14,471 nt of DNA from a bacterium (lineage in GTDB: Bacteria > Armatimonadota > Chthonomonadetes > Chthonomonadales > Chthonomonadaceae), in NCBI GenBank assembly GCA_021805405.1, contig JAJZFK010000201.1:1-14471 (forward strand). The letters are read 5' to 3'. Under the pieces are notes generated by a model. It had not been told where the DNA came from. It did no database searches and worked only from the letters and a program-made list of their open reading frames with translations. Positions 7,199 through 13,403 of this stretch are shown piece by piece. The stretch's first letter is position 1. Every line of letters starts with the position of its first letter. The position numbers and the translations under genes are program-made.

Positions 7199-7244
7199 GG
7201 TTTCCGAAACCATAACACATTTTTTATAATCATTAGAATATAAT
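7199..7244 (+). promoter_or_regulatory. Palindrome and tandem -10 elements (putative regulated promoter)
   Basis: GGTTTC-C-GAAACC (7199-7211) is a perfect inverted repeat. It is followed by TATAAT at 7225-7230 and again at 7239-7244. For the first -10, a 17-base spacer puts the -35 at about 7202-7207, inside the palindrome, though that hexamer is weak. Position suggests a regulated start for transcription toward the 7331 ORF and the HD-GYP gene. Confidence 0.4.
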
Positions 7245-7330
7245 AGTGTCACGAAACAACCAAATATACACGATCAACGTCCAAGAAACCTACAACGGTT
7301 GTTCTTTTACCGTCACAAGGAGTAGAGACT

Positions 7331-7483
7331 ATGCCCGCCCGTCGCGTGTTCAACTCTGCAGTCTCCAAGTACGAATTTGTTGATGTGGTGCCTCTCACCG
7401 CGCTAGTATCTGACGCACCCTGTAAAATCATCAGGCACTTTTTCCCGTTCAGGCGCAATCCCTTTAAGAGCCCCGTTTTTTAA
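7331..7483 (+). CDS. Candidate small protein, 50 residues
   Basis: ATG at 7331 with AAGGAG at 7317-7322, eight bases upstream, an excellent ribosome-binding site; stop TAA at 7481-7483. The peptide begins MPARRVFNSAVSKYEF and ends IIRHFFPFRRNPFKSPVF. It is basic with a Phe/Arg-rich C-terminus, one cysteine, and no membrane span or signal peptide. I do not recognise it. Support comes from the ribosome-binding site, tandem TATAAT elements 90-105 bases upstream, and a hairpin at its end. It lies 78 bases before the HD-GYP start on the same strand, so it could be a regulatory leader peptide or a small partner protein. Short length leaves real risk of a chance frame. Confidence 0.4.
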   Translation: MPARRVFNSAVSKYEFVDVVPLTALVSDAPCKIIRHFFPFRRNPFKSPVF

Positions 7484-7495
7484 CTCTGCTCTTTT
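7466..7495 (+). terminator. Weak hairpin with T tract at the end of the small ORF
   Basis: AAGAGC (7466-7471) and GCTCTT (7488-7493) form a 6-bp stem with a 16-base loop, ending in a TTTT run (7492-7495). The stem is short and the loop large, so it may be a weak terminator or attenuator between the small ORF and the HD-GYP gene. Confidence 0.3.
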
Positions 7496-7561
7496 CACTG
7501 TTTGCTAATCCTCCGTGCACCGTTTTGTAACGGGTACATTGGCAAGAATTGCGGGAATACC

Positions 7562-9145
7562 ATGTCTAATAAATCTGACCTCACGGCACTGGATACCAGG
7601 CACGCAGTAGTCAACGATAGTGTCGTAACCGGCACGCCGTCTACCGTACCACTTGGTGGCCTAAACCTTCTTGAAGCCCTTAACCGGCGGCTTAATTCGG
7701 GCGTTTCAATTCATGAGGTGTTACTGGAAGGAATACTGGCGGCCTGTGAACTCCTCAATGGATTACGTGCCGACCTGTTGCGCACTTGTGGTGAGGCTGG
7801 GTATGAAGTAGTTCTCTGCTCAGGCATCATAAAGAGAGTTCCACTGGATGCAGCTGTCGCGCAGTATATTCAGGAGTTGGCTGCCCAAGTTGCAGGAGCT
7901 AACACTATTCACCTGCTCGATGCCGAATTGAACAGTGCACTTTCAGTTTTGCTCGAGCGGGATGATGGACTAGGCTCGTGGGTTGCTCGTGTTCAATCTG
8001 GTGACCTGCTATTGGGATTTCTGTTGATCTCTGCACCAACAGACAAGAAGTGGCGGCGCCGGGATACCCACACGCTTGATGACCTGATGCATGTGCTCTC
8101 ATCGGTTCTCGTTGCGGCACAGGCCAAGGACGACAAGAAACAGGTTGAAAAGGCCCTTCGCCGCGCAAACCGAAGGCTTACCAACGTTCTTCAAAGCGTA
8201 ACAGACGCGTATTTCGCGCTCGATCGTGATTGGCGGTTTTCATACGTTAACCCTCAGGCTGAGATAATGACCGGGCGAAATCGTTCCGATCTGCTCGGCA
8301 GGATCATATGGGATGTTTTTCCCGAAAAGCTAAAGATGCAGTTCCACTCTGAATACCAGAAGGCGATGCATCATCATACTGCAGTATCCTTTCGAGAGTA
8401 CTATGCAGATACCAACAGATGGTTCCAGATAAAGGCATATCCATCACAGGATGGACTAGCAGTCTACATTCAGGACATTACAGTGCAGGTGCTAGCTGAG
8501 GATGCCCACCGTCTAGATAGTGCCAGGCTGCACCGCAGCATGGAAGGCGTAGTAAGGGCGCTGTCGTTTGCTGTTGAAGTGCGCGATCCATACACCTCTG
8601 CGCATCAGCGAAGAGTTGGGGCACTTGCAGGTGCCATATCCCGCGAACTTGGGGATGATCAGGAGCAGGTCATCCAGATTCAGGTAGCAGGACTTCTGCA
8701 TGATGTTGGCAAGATAAGTGTTCCAAGTGAGATCATGACCCGACCGGGCAAGCTTACTACTGCAGAGATGGCAATCATCCGCACCCATCCTGAAATAGGT
8801 TTCAATATGCTTCGTGGTATTGAGTTTGACTCACCGGTTGCACTCGTTGCATTGCAGCACCATGAACGGTTAGATGGATCCGGCTACCCACAGGGTCTAC
8901 GCGATAACGAGATCATAAAAGAATCGCGAATAATGGCAGTTGCCGATGTTGTTGAAGCGATGGCTTCACATCGTCCCTATCGGCCAGCACTAGGCATAGA
9001 GCCTGCGCTCGACGAAATTCTATGCAACAGGGCACGCCTGTACGATGCCGATTGTGTGGACGCCTGTTTTAGAGTGTTTACCAAATGCGGTTTTGACTTC
9101 GACCATTTACTGCTAGATGAACCGATACTCTATCCAAGTTCATGA
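7562..9145 (+). CDS. GAF-PAS-HD-GYP cyclic di-GMP phosphodiesterase
   Basis: 527 residues from the ATG at 7562; the in-frame TTG at 7502 would add 20 residues unlike a domain start. Order: a GAF-like region about 35-185, a short charged helical linker 186-205, a PAS domain about 206-308 (VTDAYFALDRDWRFSYVNPQ), then HD-GYP about 330-510. Metal and catalytic residues are intact: H347, the H380-D381 pair in LLHDVGK with K384, H409, H433-H434, the DGSGYP signature at 438-443, and D462 in ADVVEAM. HD-GYP proteins hydrolyse c-di-GMP to pGpG or GMP; the GAF and PAS parts probably sense a cytoplasmic signal. There is no membrane segment. The stop overlaps the next start as ATGA, indicating translational coupling to the DUF1343 gene. 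Confidence 0.9.
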   Translation: MSNKSDLTALDTRHAVVNDSVVTGTPSTVPLGGLNLLEALNRRLNSGVSIHEVLLEGILAACELLNGLRADLLRTCGEAGYEVVLCSGIIKRVPLDAAVAQYIQELAAQVAGANTIHLLDAELNSALSVLLERDDGLGSWVARVQSGDLLLGFLLISAPTDKKWRRRDTHTLDDLMHVLSSVLVAAQAKDDKKQVEKALRRANRRLTNVLQSVTDAYFALDRDWRFSYVNPQAEIMTGRNRSDLLGRIIWDVFPEKLKMQFHSEYQKAMHHHTAVSFREYYADTNRWFQIKAYPSQDGLAVYIQDITVQVLAEDAHRLDSARLHRSMEGVVRALSFAVEVRDPYTSAHQRRVGALAGAISRELGDDQEQVIQIQVAGLLHDVGKISVPSEIMTRPGKLTTAEMAIIRTHPEIGFNMLRGIEFDSPVALVALQHHERLDGSGYPQGLRDNEIIKESRIMAVADVVEAMASHRPYRPALGIEPALDEILCNRARLYDADCVDACFRVFTKCGFDFDHLLLDEPILYPSS

Positions 9146-10278
9146 CATACTTCCCGGTGACAACTGGGCTAGACCATGCCGTGGGAGCCGGGTTTCCCTT
9201 TCTCAACGGCAAGACAGTCGCACTGGTTACCAACCACACCGGCCACACCGCTGAGGGCTTGTCGGTGGTAGATCTCCTTCATGCGGCACCTAATGTAAAG
9301 CTTGTGAGCCTGTTCACACCAGCGCATGGTCTGCGTGGTCAGGACGATGATGCAGTATCCGATGGCGTTGATGTCGCCACCGGTCTGCCAGTATGCAGCC
9401 TATATGGGCCCAGGCAGCAGCCGGAGGCTTCTCAACTTAAGGAGATTGACCTCCTTGTCTACGATATACAGGATGCTGGCTGCCGGTTTTACACCTATAT
9501 TTCAACGCTGCTTGGGTGTATGAAAGCAGCCTCAACGACCGGGACTGGTCTTCTGATTCTAGATCGCCCCAATCCGTTAGGCGGTGCCGCTATAGAAGGT
9601 CCCCTGCCCGATCCTGATAAGCTGAGCTTCGTGGCTTGCCACAATATTCCCCTTCGGCACGGTCTCACGGTTGGTGAACTGGCGTGTCTGTTTAACCACG
9701 AGTTGAGCCTCAACGTTGATCTCACGGTTGAACCGGTACGTGGATGGCAACGCCGTATGATGTGGAGTGATACGCTGCTCCCGTGGGTTAATCCGTCGCC
9801 AAATTTGCGCTCTCCAGCCCAGGCGTTGCTCTATCCTGGGGCCGCATTGTGTGAGTTTACAAACATCGCAGTTGGAAGGGGAACCGATACACCGTTTCAG
9901 TTAATTGGTGCCCCGTGGATTGATGGCAGGCTGCTTGCTCTGAAACTGCACTCTCAAGAACTTGGTATTGCAGTCAGTCCTGTGAGGTTTGTACCGCGTG
10001 CCCGGCAGTACGAGGATGAAATGTGTGGGGGTATCCTTTTGGAAGTTACCGACGTGACACGTGTTCAACCAGTTGCTTTTGGTTTACGGCTGGTGCTCGC
10101 CCTGCTCAATCTCTATCCTGAGCAGTGGCAGCCAGAAAACCTCATGACGCTGTTGGCGAACGAATCCGTATATAATCATCTGTTAGCAGGTACAACCGCG
10201 ACCGATATAGAAGAAAGTTGGCAGCCTACGCTGCAACGTTACCGGGAGCGAATAGAGCCGTACCTAATTTACCACTGA
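9142..10278 (+). CDS. DUF1343/NamZ-like protein with altered active-site residues
   Basis: 378 residues, full length for the catalytic region of DUF1343 (exo-beta-N-acetylmuramidase NamZ, GH171). Family landmarks: VALVTNHTG near 26-34, YDIQDAGCRFYTYISTL, LDRPNPLGG, PLRHGLTVGELA, NPSPNLRSPAQALLYPG, GRGTDTPFQLIGAPWID. NamZ releases MurNAc from the non-reducing end of muropeptide glycans. Two differences stand out. The family Pro-Glu-His-Gly motif reads PAHG here, with Ala61 (codon GCG, 9322-9324) in place of Glu. The Val-Tyr-Ser-Leu-Tyr-Gly motif reads VCSLYG, with Cys85 (TGC, 9394-9396). From memory, these are Glu92 and Tyr118 of B. subtilis NamZ. No signal peptide is visible, whereas B. subtilis NamZ is secreted. 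Muramidase activity is therefore doubtful. It overlaps the HD-GYP gene by four bases and is followed within nine bases by a kinase gene. Confidence 0.85.
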   Translation: MTYFPVTTGLDHAVGAGFPFLNGKTVALVTNHTGHTAEGLSVVDLLHAAPNVKLVSLFTPAHGLRGQDDDAVSDGVDVATGLPVCSLYGPRQQPEASQLKEIDLLVYDIQDAGCRFYTYISTLLGCMKAASTTGTGLLILDRPNPLGGAAIEGPLPDPDKLSFVACHNIPLRHGLTVGELACLFNHELSLNVDLTVEPVRGWQRRMMWSDTLLPWVNPSPNLRSPAQALLYPGAALCEFTNIAVGRGTDTPFQLIGAPWIDGRLLALKLHSQELGIAVSPVRFVPRARQYEDEMCGGILLEVTDVTRVQPVAFGLRLVLALLNLYPEQWQPENLMTLLANESVYNHLLAGTTATDIEESWQPTLQRYRERIEPYLIYH

Positions 10279-10286
10279 ATGAGAAT

Positions 10287-11222
10287 ATGAAATCCCGACC
10301 AATTGACGTACTGGTTTATGGAACCGTCTGTCTTGACGCCATCTGGAGAGTGGAGGCACTGCCCGAAGCCGATGGCTTCGCGCCTATTCTTGATGAGAGA
10401 ACGACCACAGGTGGTGAGGCGTTCAACACTTGCGCTGCACTGCACAAGTGGGGGAGCACCGTTGCACTGGCGGGAAACCCTGTGGGGGCGGATGCTCGTG
10501 GGAAGCAGTTGCTGTCGCTCATTGAACGTGATGCACCCGACCTGGACATGAGCTACGTAGAGGTGAATTGCGATTGTGCGACGCCCTTTTGTGCATGCAT
10601 TGCTACGCCAGATGGCAAGCGCACCATGTTCGGCACCGGTTTTGACGCTATGAAGTCGCCGCCACCAGAGAAGCTGCCACTGCGTAAGGCACGTTGGTTT
10701 ACTATGGATCCGAATGCATGGGACGCAGGTGTTACCGCAGGATTAGCTGCAGCTGCGGCCGGATGCCGCGTGGTTGCAATGGATTTTCTTGATAGCCCCG
10801 CCATGTGTAGTGCCGCCGAAATAAACCTGACCTCCAGCAGCAGGCTTGGCACGAATCTAACGCGCCCTGTACTCTTGCAGAAGGCTGCCGAGCTGCGTGA
10901 CCGCTACAACAAGACAGCTATCATCACCCATGGCGAGGACGGCTGCTTTGTTGCCGCTGCGGGTAGGAAAGGTGCTGTGCGCATGCCGGCAATGCGGGCC
11001 CCAGAGGTGGTAGATTGCACGGGAGCGGGCGACATTTTTAGAGCGGGACTGCTACTTGGGCTCAGCAGTCACTGGCCGTTGAGGGAGTGCATATGGTTTG
11101 CATCAGGTGCTGCGGCTCTCAATTGCACGGCTGCAGGTGGCTGGGCAGGCGTTGTTTCCCGCGTAGAGACGTTCAAATTTCTTGAAACTGCAGTTGAGCA
11201 TGAAGGCCTAGGCAACGACTAA
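10287..11222 (+). CDS. PfkB-family carbohydrate kinase
   Basis: 311 residues from the ATG at 10287, eight bases after the DUF1343 stop; upstream in-frame starts would lie inside that gene. Ribokinase/PfkB-type kinase transferring phosphate from ATP to a sugar or nucleoside hydroxyl. The first signature is TTGGEAFNTCAALHKWG with AGNPVGADARG (about 41-72); the second is VVDCTGAGDIFRAGLLLG, with catalytic Asp249 in GAGD. ITHGEDG is the usual strand before the ATP site. Substrate specificity cannot be read. Tight coupling to a DUF1343 gene suggests amino-sugar or cell-wall sugar salvage, but known MurNAc kinases belong to other families. An unusual C95-x-C97-x4-C102-x-C104 cluster sits in the strand region before PDGKRTMFG. 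It is the last gene of the three-gene unit and converges on the next gene with a 30-base gap. Confidence 0.88.
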   Translation: MKSRPIDVLVYGTVCLDAIWRVEALPEADGFAPILDERTTTGGEAFNTCAALHKWGSTVALAGNPVGADARGKQLLSLIERDAPDLDMSYVEVNCDCATPFCACIATPDGKRTMFGTGFDAMKSPPPEKLPLRKARWFTMDPNAWDAGVTAGLAAAAAGCRVVAMDFLDSPAMCSAAEINLTSSSRLGTNLTRPVLLQKAAELRDRYNKTAIITHGEDGCFVAAAGRKGAVRMPAMRAPEVVDCTGAGDIFRAGLLLGLSSHWPLRECIWFASGAAALNCTAAGGWAGVVSRVETFKFLETAVEHEGLGND

Positions 11223-11252
11223 ACCTGGCTATTACAACCTAACACCCTTACG

Positions 11253-12128
11253 CTACCGGCCCACCATCAGTACTATTTTCCACACTACCCGCTTACCTTC
11301 TTCGTTTTTATGCAGGCGCACCGTTACGTGCTCGCCCGCACTCAGTACCTGCCATGATATCGCTTTCTTGCCGCGCATAACGACCAGATTATGAGCACAG
11401 TGCAGGGTGCGAAGATCCCCCTCGACGGAATGGAGCGTGACTGTATCTGGCAGGGGCGTTACTGCCGCAAGCACCCCCCGTACTACCGGCGCGAGACGCT
11501 CTTTAAGAATCATCACCATTTTGCGTGTATCTGCAACTGCCCGCGCCATTACTCCCATTGTGGGGCTGGAACGTGGAACTACCCAAATCTTGCTGCCTAC
11601 GGTAAATGGATTGCCATGCACCTCTTTGTCGGCAATAGCCCACAGCGTGTGTGGTGAAAGGTGATAGGTAATCGACGGCATGGCTGGCGTGGGTGTTGTC
11701 GTGATAGTAGAAGTACCTACGTGGGCTATTGTAACCGATAGGACCGTTTTGCGCACCATAGTTAGCCACTTCCACGATACATCATCGGAGACCTCCGTGG
11801 CGACAGCATTGGTACTGTTACGCAGGTGCCGTACATGAACGACCACTACCTCGTTGGCGATGAATGAAGATGAGTTCACCAGGTTTCGTTTTGCCCACCA
11901 CCTCGTTTTGTTGGTCAACGTGATTTGCGTTAACGATCTACCTACTGTCAATGCGAGGAGGGACGGTGAAATTGTTGCAATGCGGCCGGTTAGGATGGTG
12001 GGGAGTGGTATTCGCTTGGCTGCTAGTGGGGGACGCGTCTGCGCCGTTGAAGAGATTGGACGGGTAGCGTTGGGCCCACCAAGGGTTACAAGTACGCAGA
12101 AACTGAGAATAGCGGGCCAACTTGGCAC
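11253..12128 (-). CDS. Probable exported protein with two beta-rich repeat domains
   Basis: 291 residues, not matched to a named protein. The start is GTG at 12128; no nearby ATG is in frame and no strong ribosome-binding site is visible, so the start is uncertain. Residues 4-18 are hydrophobic (PAILSFCVLVTLGG), followed by a Ser/Thr/Pro-rich stretch with a possible cleavage after STA. The n-region lacks Lys or Arg, which is atypical for a signal peptide. Two segments share a pattern: about 48-118 (GRIATISPSLLALTVG ... NEVVVVHVRHL ... ATEVSD) and about 212-290 (GVLAAVTPLPDTVTLHS ... GEHVTVRLHK ... VVWKIVL). This resembles DUF5666-like small beta-barrel repeats in secreted proteins (tentative). 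The middle is Thr/Pro-rich. It follows the nucleotidyltransferase on the same strand but behind a strong hairpin. Confidence 0.6.
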   Translation of the reverse strand: MPSWPAILSFCVLVTLGGPNATRPISSTAQTRPPLAAKRIPLPTILTGRIATISPSLLALTVGRSLTQITLTNKTRWWAKRNLVNSSSFIANEVVVVHVRHLRNSTNAVATEVSDDVSWKWLTMVRKTVLSVTIAHVGTSTITTTPTPAMPSITYHLSPHTLWAIADKEVHGNPFTVGSKIWVVPRSSPTMGVMARAVADTRKMVMILKERLAPVVRGVLAAVTPLPDTVTLHSVEGDLRTLHCAHNLVVMRGKKAISWQVLSAGEHVTVRLHKNEEGKRVVWKIVLMVGR

Positions 12129-12150
12129 GTGGCTAGCCCGCCAACAAAGC

Positions 12151-12184
12151 AGCCGGCCACGGAAGTTCGCATCCGTGGCCGGCT
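12151..12184 (-). terminator. Strong hairpin after the nucleotidyltransferase gene
   Basis: AGCCGGCCACGG (12151-12162) and CCGTGGCCGGCT (12173-12184) are perfect 12-bp arms around a 10-base loop. On the minus strand the stem begins 6 bases after the nucleotidyltransferase stop and is followed by GCTTTGTTGG, a short U-rich tail. It is very probably the terminator of that gene. The next minus-strand start is only 22 bases beyond it. Confidence 0.75.
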
Positions 12185-12190
12185 GTATTT

Positions 12191-13255
12191 CTAGCTGTTG
12201 CCATTGCCATTGCCGTTAACAGATCGACCAGGATCTACGATAATACCGTCGAAGATTGCAGCGTTGGTTTTTACGCGGCAGTCGCGGCCAACAACGCAGC
12301 GCTCAAGGTGGGTATTCCGCATTACCGTTGAGCCGTTCCAAAGAATGGAGTCCTGTACTACTGCGCCCTCCTCAACCTGACAGTTATCACCAATCACGGT
12401 GTTTTCTAGTACGCGCGCACCAGCAAGGATTTGGACATTGTTTCCAATGGCTACAGGGTAGGCAACCTCGGCAGTAGGATCTATGCTTACGTTTTCGCCC
12501 ATCCAGACATATTTGCGGACTTCAGAAAGCGGAAATTCTACGTTTACCAGACCCTGCAGCATGTCCCTATGCGTCTGTTGGTAGATCTTCAGGTTACCAA
12601 CATCCTTCCAGTAAGCAGCCGTTAGGTGGCCAAAGAGTGGCAGGTGCTGGTCGAGCAGCAACGGAAAGACCTGCTTACCAAAGAGGTGGAAGACGCCATG
12701 GGGAATGAGCTCGAATATTTCCGGTTCGAATACATACACGCCGGTGTTTGCAGTGTTAGAGAAAATTACCTCGCCTTTTGGCTTTTCGAGGAACCGTGTA
12801 ATGCGGCTCTCCTCGTTCATGAGCACTATGCCATATTCACTGGGATCATCCACTAACGACAAGGCTATGGTGGCCAGTGCATTCTTTTCTTTGTGCGTCT
12901 TTAGTACGCGCGTAAGATCCATATCCGTAAGGTCGTCGCCGCCAATAACAAGAAAGGTTTCGTCGCGAAAAAAGCTCTCCTGCCGTTTCAGGCTGCCTGC
13001 GTCGCCCCACAACTGCTCCTCAAAAGACCAGTGAATTTCAACATTCCATTTAGAGCCATCGCCAAAATACTGCGCAATCTGGTCACCCAGATAATGAAGA
13101 TTGACCATTATCTCGGTGAAACCATGTTTCCGTAGGAGCGTGATAAGGTACTCCATTACGGGACGATTGAGGATGGGGACCATCGGCTTGGGAACGTTGC
13201 GAGTTAGAGGATCTAAACGAGAACCAACCCCTGCTGCAAGAATCATCGCACGCAT
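12191..13255 (-). CDS. Sugar-1-phosphate nucleotidyltransferase with left-handed beta-helix domain
   Basis: 354 residues. Makes an NDP-sugar from a sugar-1-phosphate and an NTP; the base and sugar cannot be told, though mannose-1-phosphate guanylyltransferase or glucose-1-phosphate thymidylyl/uridylyltransferase are the likely choices. The start at 13255 gives the canonical MRAMILAAGVGSRLDPLT with PKPM (residues 22-25); GAGGAG lies about ten bases upstream. The longer frame from 13294 would place that ribosome-binding site inside the gene. GDDLTDMD at about 106-113 holds the metal-binding Asp. From about 245 the sequence turns into hexapeptide repeats (VAIGNNVQI, TVIGDNCQVEEGAVV, CVVGRDCRVKTNAAI), a left-handed beta-helix typical of GDP-mannose pyrophosphorylase-like proteins. 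It ends in an odd Asn-Gly repeat tail (NGNGNGNS). The sugar aminotransferase gene lies 148 bases upstream on the same strand. Confidence 0.88.
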   Translation of the reverse strand: MRAMILAAGVGSRLDPLTRNVPKPMVPILNRPVMEYLITLLRKHGFTEIMVNLHYLGDQIAQYFGDGSKWNVEIHWSFEEQLWGDAGSLKRQESFFRDETFLVIGGDDLTDMDLTRVLKTHKEKNALATIALSLVDDPSEYGIVLMNEESRITRFLEKPKGEVIFSNTANTGVYVFEPEIFELIPHGVFHLFGKQVFPLLLDQHLPLFGHLTAAYWKDVGNLKIYQQTHRDMLQGLVNVEFPLSEVRKYVWMGENVSIDPTAEVAYPVAIGNNVQILAGARVLENTVIGDNCQVEEGAVVQDSILWNGSTVMRNTHLERCVVGRDCRVKTNAAIFDGIIVDPGRSVNGNGNGNS

Positions 13256-13403
13256 AAACTTTTTACTCCTCTGCCAGTTGACCAACTCATTCAAGTTACA
13301 GAATCGAAGCCTTTACCAAAGCTATAAAATACATTTTAGGTAGTTTAGCACCGTAACATTATGGCACGCAAATTCGTACCGGTCGCTGCGCGTCAAAGGC
13401 GCA

